Assembly: GCA_031213475.1 (NCBI GenBank)
Contig: JARUPZ010000016.1
Span: forward strand, 2,413,140-2,477,139
DNA: 64,000 nt
Direction of reading: 5' to 3'
Source of the DNA: Nereocystis luetkeana
Lineage: Eukaryota > Sar > Phaeophyceae > Laminariales > Laminariaceae
This document shows positions 36,380 through 47,800 of this stretch, piece by piece. The notes beneath the pieces were generated by a model. It was given only the letters and a program-made list of their open reading frames with translations. It was not told the origin of the DNA and did not search any database. Made by a program: the position numbers and the translations under genes. Every line of letters begins with the position of its first letter. Within the stretch, counting starts at the first letter, position 1.

Positions 36380-37345
36380 TACGAGACAACCGTCACAAAA
36401 AAAAAATATTGACCCTGAAAAAAAATCAAAACCAGGGTCTGTGAGGTAAGAATGTCCAGAAGATTCGAGTATTTTCGTGAACATTGGATTGAAGATGGGC
36501 TCTCCATGTTGTCAGCGGAGGAACAGGAAACACAATGTTGGTAGCGTTGCCCCTGTAGTGCTTTACAGAGGGTTTCGGAGGCGTTTTTGCATTTCAAATA
36601 TTTTTATCGCGATTAGACCTATGCCAATGAAAAGGCAAAGTTCCGATAAAAAGTTTGGCCTCCAAAGGTACGCGCCAGAATTTTCAGGTACAGCTTGCGA
36701 TGAGCACGAATTTCAAGATGGAAATTTTCCAAGCTTTCCGGAAAACCCCGAAAAAAACAATTGTGGGGTCGATGTTCGGCCAAGATCGGCTTCAGAAACA
36801 CTCAGGCGGATGTTTAGTTCGAAGCGGCGAGATTCCGAGTCCTCGATAGACATCGATCGACAAAATTAAAAACTGCGTCATGAATTCTGAACGGAGTGCG
36901 CTCGTTGGCGGCTCCGACCCACACTAGGGTCACCGTGTTGACACAATGGCCGGTGACATGTGGCAGGCGGTGACCAGGAGTATGATAAAAAACAATTGGC
37001 CGCTGGTGTGCACAAATCCGATGACAAAATTTCTCCATCCGTCTCGAAAGGCAAAAAATACTTTTTTTTTTCAGGTTTGGGAGAAGACCGTAGGACGCCA
37101 CCGGCAAGCTCTCGCCCCCTAGACCATGGATCTACCTGATACATTCGAGGCCGTTACATACTCGATGGCCTTGCCCGACACCAAGCGGGTTGGCCGTGAG
37201 CTGAGCCTATGGAGAGATCGAGCGTCTATCGTCGCACGAGCAGCCGATTATTATCAGCGCGTTGACAATCTGCAACGAGAAAAAACAACTGCGCCGCCTG
37301 CAGCCGTTAGAAAAAAGGAAGGAAAAAACAATCATTTTTTTCCCC
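36380..37345 (+). repeat. family D exon-like dispersed repeat, copy 1
   Basis: Shares about 750 bp with 62325-63165 and its first 200 bp with 54285-54530 (reverse). It contains T-run+CAG acceptor-like sites and a frame starting MDLPDTFEAVTYSMALPDTK. Function not recognised. Confidence 0.65.
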
Positions 37346-38029
37346 CTTTGTTCCCACAGCGGCGGTACGAGAATGCCTTCGACTGTTCTTTGAAAGCAAT
37401 ATTATTTTAAAGAAAACTTCTCGACTTCGCGTTCCAGTTGTCATACTCGTAGGTCTTATGCGACTGATCCATGAAACGCGAGTTACAACACCGCGCACAC
37501 CCCACACCACCGCACACCTGACCAGGTGATCGAAACCACACCGTCCACATTCGAAAGGAAGACAGAACAGAAGACGGAAAACGGGAAACGGGTGACACGG
37601 CGGATTTCAATGTTCAAATCACAATTCTCAATTTTACTTCCATTTCTTTTTCGATTCACAAAAGACGATTTCTACACAGTTTCCTGCTCTGCTGTTTTTC
37701 GTATTTTATAGACACGTTGGCGTTTCCTGCTCAATACGTGTATCAGCGAAGGTCGAGAAAGGTTGCGTAACATTTTCGTATCAGATTAAAATTCCGAAAG
37801 CGATCAAAACCATTTCATATCACACGAGTACGCAGAAAAATATATTAGGGTTAATTTTGTGTTGTCAGTACCTGTTCCTTTTACCTGTATTATTATCATA
37901 ATATTCGTAGATCAAAATCTCCCGTCGGGGCGCATGGGCGTTTCTGCGTTTCTGCTCGCATTTGCAGCGTATACTACAGTAGTTGTACAGATGCTCCCAG
38001 TACCTATATACGGAAGAGCTTTGGAGTCA

Positions 38030-38400
38030 TGTAGAGTACAGTATTTTCGAGATGAAGCACTTCGCAAGTAGAGTCCAGTATTTTCGAGATGAAGTACTTC
38101 GCAAGTAGAGTACAGTATTTTCCAGATGAAGTACTTCATGTACCACTGATACAGTATTTCGGGTAAATGTACTGCTGTACCAGGTATGCAAGTACTCGCA
38201 GTATTCGAGGTTCAGTATTGCGAATACCGGGCTCGCGATTTCGGGGTTCGGTACAGTAGATACTCACGGCACTTCACACGTATTTCAGGATCATGTACCG
38301 CGAGTACATGCAGTACTCGCAGTATTTCGTCTGTTGGTACTGCGAGTACTCCGAGTATTCGCAGTATCAAAATACTCTCCATAAACACAGTACACTCGGA
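38030..38400. repeat. tandem GTAC/CAGTATT-rich repeats
   Basis: About 37-bp unit GTACAGTATTTTCGAGATGA in three copies, then GTACTCGCAGTATT units. Confidence 0.7.
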
Positions 38401-39494
38401 TCATGACGTCTAATATATACTTCGACCATTTATTCGTGCGCCGTTTCGACAAAGCCATCCCCATTTATTTTCTAAAACGTGAAAAACATTAGCGTGTTTG
38501 CGAAAGAACCGATTGTGGTTGGGTTGAGAGCCACAGGTTACTCACCAAACCAAAAAATAATCGGGTTTGAAACTGCTTGCGAGAACCCAAAACGATAATT
38601 CTAGTTTCGAACTGGAAATAAAATTCTACCAGGTAGGAATTTAGAATACAGCAACAAATGACAAATAACGAAATAAAAGTACGAAACATGGAACACCAAC
38701 GGCTTCGCACGAGATGCTGCTCCTTGCTGCTGCTGCGTGGCTCGCTGCGTTTGTGTGTGCTCTGTGTGCTCTATGGCAGTCATGCGAAGAGTGCCAATCG
38801 ATGCGTCCGGGGCCTGTTGTGCAGTGCGTGCGTAGGCGTGCTGTGGGTGTGCCTGTGGTGCGGTGACACGCCCCAGAGCCCACAGTACCGCCACTTTGTT
38901 GCCGCAGCAACAAGCGGCACAGCAGAGCAACAACTTCAGCAGCAGTCCACAACGCACACGGCGCCGTCAACGATGCTGAAGCTGCACCCTGCCAGCACTC
39001 CGCCGCATATTGCCGTATGCCTTTGCCGGCCATAACGAGGGCTTCGCGTCGACACGGACTCGCCGAATGGGCCGTGCACTTGTGGTTAGATAGCTTGGTG
39101 GTGAGAGGCAACCATGCATCATGCCTCCCTCCTTCTGGCTGCTGCTGTACGCTGTGCGATGAGTACCTGACATAGACGATTCTGATTTCTTGCCAAATAC
39201 GATGTTCTCATTCGTCCTGGGCGATTCCGGGTTGTCCTGGCCAATAGGGTGATGATCCTAATCGAAACCCAAGAAGTCAAACCTAACCCGATTTTTTTGC
39301 GAAGATATGGGCCACATGAGCCGATTTTGAGTCCTGATTTTGGGAAGTTGATTATTTTTTGGGATCGGGAGAATAGAAATAGGCCAAACCAAACCATAAT
39401 CTGAAGCTCGCAAACACCATATTCACAGAATGGTCCCACGTACCCACGAGTGGGAGTAGGAGCAAATAACGTTCGGGGGGGGGGGCTACGGGAG

Positions 39495-39860
39495 TACCAG
39501 GTATGTATCATAGAGTACTGGGCGTATTTCGGGAGTATACCTTGTACGATGCTGTGAGTACTCGCAGTATTTCGGGGTCCAATACTCCGGATACTCTTGA
39601 GTACTGCATCTGTTTCGGAGGTTTGTACTGCGGGTACCTTGTACTCGGGGTTTTGTACCGCCCATACTCCCCTTACTGGCAGTATGCGGGCCTTCAGTCC
39701 TGTTCATACTCCCAGTACTATTAATATCAATATTTAATACAAGGTATTAATAGCAGTATTTGGGCCTTCAGTTGTTCTGCTCCTAGTCCCAGTACTCGCA
39801 GTAATTAGGCCGCCAGCACTGCAAAAGCTCTCGGTACTCGGAGTACGAAATGTACTCGAT
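39495..39860. repeat. AGTACTCGCAGTATT-rich repeats
   Basis: Degenerate run of short GTACT/AGTAC units related to 38.2 kb. Confidence 0.6.
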
Positions 39861-41091
39861 GCTCCGAGAATACCTGGTACGTCGTGCAGAGAAAGGAGTG
39901 ATAACCCGTGAGCAGCGAGAGAGCGAGAGGGCGGCAGAGCCGACAGGCAGACAGGCAGGCTTACCGCCTCTGGTACGCCACAGATACGTAACAAAAACAA
40001 CGGCAGCGGTCGGGAATATAATACCCCTTTGATACACCCATCAGCTTAGAAACAGGGCCTATATTCTCGTTCAAAGTGGCATACCTATGCTATAGGACGC
40101 CTACTACTATGCCTCCTGCAGCACCAGCACCTCGTTCAAATCCTCTCTTCAGTGCAATAGTTCCACGGATATATGGTACGTACCTGGTACCTCTGGTACT
40201 GACCTGCTACAACTGGGACACATCCCGTACATACTCGAAGAAGCCCTTCGCGAGACTCGACAGGACGGGAAAGCAAGCAGTAGGTAGGTAGTGTAGGTAC
40301 GAGTAGCAGTATGAAAATTATGAAACGCAACAGACAGAGGATAGAGCAAGCACGCGAGTGCTACAAAATACCACCCTCTGCTGTGTAACCCCACGTGAAT
40401 GACCACAAACACGAGTACCCTGGCAAACGCGCCGCCGCAACAGGCTCAACGAGCTACTGCTGACCTGTAGATACGACGTGTTCGTATTGAAGTCAAAGTC
40501 CCCCCTGCATCCCAGAGGGTTCGGTGCTTCCCAGGCTTACCCTTCTCGTAACATAGGAGTAGAGGCAATCGTACAACAAATTGTTCACACATCATACCTG
40601 GTATCACGACACTGGAGTCAGTATCATACCAAGCAAAATATACGAGAAAAGGCTAGAGGCACTTGAGACATCGATCTACAGCTTTTCGGAGGATGTCCGG
40701 CCTCTTTTTCGGGCGGTGTAAGCACCGTGGACGCGTACAGAGCGCCCGAGACAGTGCTGTACATATGCAAGTAAATATTCCCTTGCTCCGTGTTCTTACC
40801 TAGGCCGGCAACCTCATGCATCCTCGCCGGCAAAGTGTGTCCCGAATCGAGTGCCTCTCTTGAGTACGAGTATAGTGCGGCTTTCTGGTATATATATCAT
40901 ATGGTGCACGAAAAAAGGAGGCTCTATATCTTGCGCAGGCCGTTACGCAAAGGGGATTATTTGTGGATTCCCACCGCCAAATACTGCATGGCGCCTCAAA
41001 GGGTTTTGTTTGTGTGCTGCTTCTCAGCGTGTCTGCTGTAGCGGGGCCAAGGGACGGGGGCACCTGCCTGGATTGCAACAGGCGGTAGTAA

Positions 41092-42071
41092 ATGCCCGCA
41101 GTAGTTGAGAGCTCCAAGGAAAGGGCCAAGCTATTCAGCACCTTGGACCGGTCTGGGGCGCACTTTATTTCTGTTGGATCGGGATCATCATCGGACTCGG
41201 AAGGCGACGACTCGCAGGAGGACGGCGAGCAGGGATCGGAGACGAAGGCTACGCAAGGTGCGGCCGTATGTGCGAGTAGCGACACTCGCGTGCGCTGCTC
41301 TTGGTGAATGCGAGACCGCCCGTACGGATATCTGGGTGTTGATATAACGGAGTGTGTCTGGTGTTGTTTGGGCGGGTCAGCTTGAGGATTTTGCCTCTTC
41401 AGCCAGTCGTGTGCCTATTAATAGTGCCTACGAGTACCGGTATTTAATCTGCCTGCACGAACGTCTTTACTCTCGACGAGTACCAGGTACAGCAATACAT
41501 ATGTACAAGTATGTCGTACGCACTCGGAGAGCGTACAACCGCCGCCCGTGTTGTGTCTTTGGAGTGCTCGCTGTAAAGGTAGGTGGTGAGGTGGTGATGT
41601 GGTGATATCCTTCGTAGAAGACGCTGAAGACCGACGGATCCCGTTTTGATCGAGATGTAGCAGAGGCATACCGGTACACACGAACTTCGATGTAAAAGTG
41701 ACGCCCACCCCATGCATGCATATACGTACGTAACCTCGGCCTGGTCAGGAACAAACACAACAAATCGCCCATCTAAAATTGGTGTTCCAAGCAGCCGCGC
41801 TGCTGTCCTGTACATTTGCACATCTGCACGCGTGCCCGAGTGTTTGCTTTACCCATATCATCCGTCGACCGTAAAATCCCGTCTCTCGAGAGACCTCACA
41901 TTTGGAGTGATTGCCCAGAACACAGCAGTCCCGCTGTTCTACGAGTACTACAACGCCACCCTGGACGATAAATTCCTCGCTAGCGTGGCATTTGAACAGG
42001 GCGACTGCCGGTATGTGCTGGCCGATCGTTCTCTCACCGGAGACGTGATCATGGTCGAAGGCTTTTCGTAA
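41092..42071 (+). CDS. possible two-exon gene, unrecognised
   Basis: Candidate exons 41092-41257 and 41893-42071. The first starts at an ATG (MPAVVESSKERAKLFSTLDR) and turns Ser/Asp/Glu-rich; its possible donor is GTGCGG in phase 1. The second begins after gagag in the matching phase and reads DLTFGVIAQNTAVPLFYEYY and SVAFEQGDCRYVLADRS before TAA. The result would be 114 residues. The splice sites are weak and no family is recognised; it could also be the tail of a longer gene or chance. Confidence 0.33.
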
Positions 42072-42649
42072 TGGGTAGAGTAAACGCTTGGTCGCGCGTG
42101 CAGGCAGACAACAGATCAGCTGCTTGGGCTACCGACTTGGTTTTTTTAGTTGGTCTTATTACAAGCAGCTGGTCTGCTCTCTGCACCCGCGACAGATTTT
42201 GATTGTGGGGAGTGATAGTCACGACCACGTTATTGGTTACCAGGTATTATGTACCTGGGTAGGCGAGACTTGAATCGCGACTACGGGGGCATTTATAATC
42301 CATCCCCGGGTTTCAGGCCTTCTGTTTCGCATTTTCCCGCCGCATCCGTCCTCTCCAACAACCAGCAACATGCCGGCTAACCCCCACAGACCAGTGGGCA
42401 TCGACATCGAAGCCCCTGCAACAGGGTCTTCGCGTCGATTAAGCCCTACACCTGCTCGTACTGCTGCTGTTGTAGCTGTACATGACGCGAACAACCACTC
42501 TCGCAGCCCTCAAGACTGACACCTGTACGTAGCAGTCCCACCTCGACAAAGTAAGGCCTGGATGAAAGCCGGGGATAGCTCCTAAACTTCCCTGTAGTCG
42601 GGAGTTAACTATCACCCCGTATATTACGTCCAGTCGTCGTGATCGTCAG

Positions 42650-42836
42650 TTACAGCAGTAGTGGTCCCTTTATATATGCCGATATGTGCCGGTATATAGG
42701 CCAACACACCGGCATTATAACGGCAACCGGCATTATTCCGCACACCGCCACACTGGTTAATGCGATCTGCCAACCGATATGACCGGCATTATATCGGGCA
42801 CCGGCATTAAACCTGTAGAGAGGCCCCTACTGCTCT
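42650..42836. mobile_element. MITE-3
   Basis: CAGTAGTGGTCCCTTTATAT to GGCCCCTACTGCTCTG. Confidence 0.78.
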
Positions 42837-43443
42837 GTACCTTGGTATAGTTATTTTCCTGGAAAAGAAGGTACTTGGACTACTCTACACAGTAGGTAGC
42901 ACACGTACATCCTGCAGTATAGGCCGACCAGTAAGAAATAAGAAACAAACTACCAAGGGCGTTATAATAAGAAGCTTGAGACTCACTTTTTGGATGACGC
43001 CATTTGAGAATTACCAGGTGTGGATGAAGAATTCGTGCATAGCGGTGAGCGCTTCGCTGGTTCGTATCAATACCAGGCATGACTCTGTCTCTTTATATGA
43101 GGATCGTTTGTACACTAATGTTCATATAAAAACTCCTTCACGTCCAGGGACAGAGCGGTAGATAAAATATTACCGCATCAGAGAAACCACAACAGAAACC
43201 ACAACAGTAGGCCTAGCCTCTAGGCCTGTCAATCGGCAGCGAGCAGTGCCGTGCTGTACTCGTGCACCTATCACGAGAAGCTAAGAGGGGGCACGGCGCG
43301 AGCATGGTCGTTCTTCTCTTCTCTCTGCCTCCGAAGACATTAAACCATTTAGTTTCCGTCGGTAGAGCCCATGGCTGTTTACAATCAATTCGGTGGGTTG
43401 TAAACAAAACAGGCATCCCACGTGAAGTTAGAGATACTACGAA

Positions 43444-43549
43444 TTACGGGGGACCATAGTAAATAGGACCAAATATTGTTACTAAAAGTAGATAAGGCAT
43501 AGGTGTTTGTGTGTACCCTTTAGGTCCTATTTAATACGCTCCCAGGTAA
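43444..43549. mobile_element. MITE-1, one end decayed
   Basis: Left end intact, right end diverged. Confidence 0.75.
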
Positions 43550-43975
43550 TAGTCTGGGCAAGGTTCTTCAAGGATGGTGCCACAATAAGGTTAGTAAGAT
43601 AATTACAAAAAACGGTGGGAACGACGGGCGTTACAGACGGCTCGAACTGCATCAAGCTACTGCTTTAGCGGTTCTTCTATTAATAGCTTAACTGCGTTCC
43701 AACAACAATTTTGGGATCGTATTCGTTATTTAAGCGATGCGCGTCAGCGCAGAAACCTTTTGGCGGTGGCTGGCGCTTGGACGTGTGTACATCATAGGTG
43801 GGTGTGGGTTGGTGGGTACGTGGGTGGGTCGCTGGGTGCGTCGATTGTTCCGTGGGATGGTTGGTCCCACCATCACCAACACCAAACCACCCTCATCAAC
43901 ATTTCGATGTTAAGCGATGCGCGTCAGCTCCAAAACCTTGCATGGTGAAAACGGTTGGCGGGCGGGGCGGTAGGG

Positions 43976-44127
43976 GCGGAGGGGGGGGGCGTACTCCTTT
44001 GTTGCTTGCCTTAGTCATTTGACCATTGACCACGCATCCCTTTCGAGACGGAGCACCGTTCCTACTCCTAATAGAGACACCTCCAACAATTGGGCGCACA
44101 TTACGTTGTTTCCATACCATAGAAACG
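43976..44127 (-). mobile_element. LINE 3' end fragment, poly(C) ended (inner of a tandem pair)
   Basis: Reverse-strand LINE end with its C-run at 43976-43989. Its upstream edge abuts the C-run of the next copy. Confidence 0.8.
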
Positions 44128-44347
44128 GGGGGGGGGGTGGGGCGTACGCATTTGTTGCTTGCCTCAGTACTTTGACCATTGACCGAGCATCCTTTTCGAG
44201 ACGAAGCACCATTTCCTACTGCGAATAGAGCCACCTCCAACGGTTGGGCGCTCATTACGCTGTTTCCACATATTACGTAGAAATGTTTTGCTTCTCTTGT
44301 CCCCTTCCTGTCTCGCCTCCCATGACCACCATCTATCTCCTGGGGAT
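44128..44347 (-). mobile_element. LINE 3' end fragment, poly(C) ended (outer of a tandem pair)
   Basis: Longer copy of the same end, back to the GATAGATGGTGGTCAT codons; C-run at 44128-44143. Confidence 0.8.
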
Positions 44348-44419
44348 AGCGATCGTTTTCTCGATACTATCTGTTGTACCCAAACTCCGGTATGTTATGT
44401 GTGTATGTGCATAGGCATA

Positions 44420-44475
44420 TATCTGTTGCTGTTGTTGTTGCTGTTGTTGTTGTTGTTGTTGTTGTTGTTGGTTGT
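44420..44475. repeat. GTT microsatellite
   Basis: GTTGTTGTT run upstream of TMEM128. Confidence 0.85.
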
Positions 44476-44791
44476 TGGTTGTCACGTGAGTTCGTCGCCA
44501 AAAATCTGGTCCGTGGTCACAGCAGCTTTACAGGCAGGCTCCAAGAACTCTGGAGTACAAAAAAAAAACGCAGGAAAAAATAACAACCACATGTATCACA
44601 CGAAGGACGGTGGTGTTTAGGTTGTTCCGTTGGTGTTTGGCCACGCAGGGGGCGGAAAGAAAGGCAAGGCGAAGCACGACAGATCGCGCCAGAAGCCCAA
44701 GCGAAATCAGCACCAGGTAAAGCAGTCGACGCCCCTTCATAGCCTCTGCGACGGGGAGGAGGTGCCGAGGAGCGAGCAGGGAGGCAGCATC

Positions 44792-44838
44792 ATGAGCGTG
44801 CGCTACAGCAGGGTCACATCCGGCGACGGCCCCAGCAG
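44792..44838 (+). CDS. TMEM128: TMEM128 exon 1 (coding part)
   Basis: 15 codons from ATG (MSVRYSRVTSGDGPS) plus two bases; donor GTGAGA. The start was chosen because it is the first ATG in the frame and gives the family length. A possible acceptor at 44648 would extend the exon upstream. Confidence 0.75.
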
Positions 44839-47800
44839 GTGAGAACCGTGCTTCCGCAGGACGGTACGGGGCTGTTGCACTTCAGCGCGCAGTTGTTTTA
44901 GCTCTCGCGGACGGAGCGGAGCTCCTCCTCGATTGAGGAGGCCAGCCCAATATCTTTGAACCCGTTGAAAACAATCACGAAAATGTTCGTTGGGTAACCA
45001 GCCAGTGGGATTTGTACGTCGGGCTTAGCTTACAACGTTTCGTACCTCGGACAGATCATACAGATCATGATCTATTTATCTATATATCTACAGTAGATCA
45101 TCTATTACGGGGGACCGTAGTAAATAGGATTAAATATTGTTAGTAGAAATAGCGAAATACATAAGTTTTTGTGTGTACCATTGGTCCTATTTAATATGGT
45201 CCCCGGTAGTAGTTCCTCACCCGCCGTTGTGCAAGATCTGCATAGTACATATCCAACCCAGGAAACATGTGATTAACCCTGTTCTTAATAGTACGTACCG
45301 CAGTCTCGTTGTGGGGACAAACCAGGCGATTTTTAAGTAGTTTGTCCCCAAAACGGGACGGCGGTTCGAAAAGGGTTGAGTGGATCGTGCGGATTATATA
45401 CGGAATCCATCCGGCAATACGAGCCACTGTAGATCATACGAGAGATTGTTAATATATCTGCCTTGGAAGATCAGATGATGAAGTCGGAACCGATCGCCTC
45501 TCCGAAGTGTGCGCAGCGTTTCCCACGGATGTTGGGGTGGGGCATGGAACCCTCCTCAAGTTAGATGAACAAACAAAAAAACTCACACAATTTATGGGGC
45601 TACGCACCCCTAGAAGTCAAGCACGTCAGGCCAGGCTCTTACCATGGCCACTTTGAGAATAAGACTGCTGTAAGTCGTCGGCTTTTGCTACGGGGGGGCA
45701 TAGTAATACATGGCAATACGTACGTAGTAATAGCAAAACCAACTTTTATGGGAAATTATTCCTGGGCCTCCAGGAACTGAGATTTTAGGCCGAACATACG
45801 CACGCGTTTCACTCGGCGGACAGTCGAAAACACCGGTAGACTCCTCAGAATGCTCCCCGGAGTTTTTCGAGGGTTTTCTGGAATAATTTCCCGTTTCTCC
45901 AGAGTCCTAGAATAGCTTGATTTTCGGAGCATCCAATCAGTTTTCTCTGCAGGGTCAAGAATAAAAGATAACACTACTGCTGTCACAGCTGGGGCCAGAA
46001 ATTATGGGTCTTTTTTGTGAAAAATCATGATGTCCTCAAAACTGGCAATTGGCGATGTAGACGAACAGTCCAACCACGATGCCGGAGAAACGGAGAAGTG
46101 TTCAAGAAACCTCTCGGAATTTCGAGGGGAGCATCCTGAGGAGTCCATCGGTGTTTTTTGACAGTCCCGCCGAGTATTATGGGAAAAAAATGTGGGGCTC
46201 TAGAACAACTGTTTTTTTTTGCCGAAAACCCGCGATTGACTCGGCGGGACTGCCACAAACACCGATGGACTCCTCAGGATGCTCCCCTTATTAATAGTAT
46301 TCCGAGAAGTTTCTTGGATAGTTTTCCGTTTCTCCAGAGTCGTGGTTGGACTGTTCGTCCATCCTGCCAGTTCTGAGGACATCATGATTTTTCACCGAAA
46401 AATCTCGAAGATCCTTCATTTCTGGCCCCGGTTGTGACAAAACGAGCTTCCTTCTGACCCCCCAGAGAAAACTGATTCGCTGCTCCAAAAGTCAAAACTA
46501 GGACTCCGGAGGTGCGGAAAGCTATTCCAGAAAGCTCTCAGAAAGCTCCGGGGAGCATTCTGAGGAGTCTACCGGTGTTTTTGACTGTCCCGCCCAGGAT
46601 AACGCGGATGTTCCTGGAGCCCCAGAAATATCTTCCCATAGTAGTCGTTGGTCTATTAATAATACATACTAGTGGGTACCAAGTACCATGTATGCACCTG
46701 TCTGTACCTGGTACGTATTACTACCGTGCTTCCCTCTATTAACGTATCGAAATTACGCAACCACGATCGGTTATTTTTCTCTCCCTCGAGTACAGCAGCA
46801 AGCTTTGCGGTCTATGATCTACAAGCACGACGATGGTAAGATATACATAGGGAGGGTTGGGGCTGGGTGCCTAGAGGAGTCTATTAATAGTCTAGCCCCA
46901 ACGGTCAACGGCCCCAGCAAGGTGAGGCGAGGCCACACTCCTAATCCAACGAGCGGACTGTGAATTGTCCGACTGCCGTGTGAGGAATGCGGGTTATCGC
47001 GCAGGGGTGCGCGGTCGTTTCTCAGCGATCCTTTTTTTTTTTTTTACGATCGTTTTCGCGATAACGGGAAGGTTTTGCCGATTACCGAACAAGCGCGTTC
47101 TTCGGAAAAACATCTGGTCGGGCAGAGCCATCCGAAAATACCAGGGCGTTTTCGCGGGGTCATGATCCGATCGCGGATCGGGTCAGGAAGGTTTAGAAAT
47201 ATCACAGGTTGGGTCGGATCGGCTGGGGTCGGGTCAGGAAGTTTTTGAAACTCTCAAGGGTCGGGTCGGGTCGGGTCGGGTCGGATTTTTGAACTCTCAC
47301 GGGTCGGGTCGGGTCGGATCGCATCGTGTTTTTGAACTCCCACGGGTCGGGTCGGGTCGGGTCGGGTCGGGTCACCCTTACCTGACCAGACCCGACCTGA
47401 CCCGCGAGGTTTGACCCGACCCGTAAACAGCGCTGGGAAAATACCATGTTCTTTTAGTATTTTTTAGTATTAGTACTACAGTAGAACCCTTACCGTTACT
47501 GAGAGAAAACGAGCAGCGCTGGAAAACGATCGTGTACCAATACCCCTGTGCGATAACCCACATCCTTACTGTTTACGTCGCCGACTAGTTATTGTTTGGC
47601 TGGGCACTGCAGATTGGTTGCGGCGGCGCCAACTATTCGACTGTTCGGATGTTCTTATTCTCAGGAAGGCTTGATAGGTTTGGTTTCAGCGTAACTTTGT
47701 GTGTGTGCTCAAGTACGCCGAACACCACGTAGCGTCGGCGTGTCCTCCTGGGGAGCTGGGGCGCCTTCAGCGGACCCTCCGGCGTCGCTTGCCTCGGGCG

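Larger units (their letters stand above)
45040..45450. mobile_element. family E, carrying nested MITE-1 and MITE-2
   Basis: CCTCGGACAGATCATACAGA start; interior continues after each nested element. Confidence 0.75.

Noticed and set aside
46800-46842. Possible short exon ALRSMIYKHDDG with a GTAAGA donor
   Set aside because: Lies inside TMEM128 intron 1 on the same strand and its inclusion would break the family alignment.
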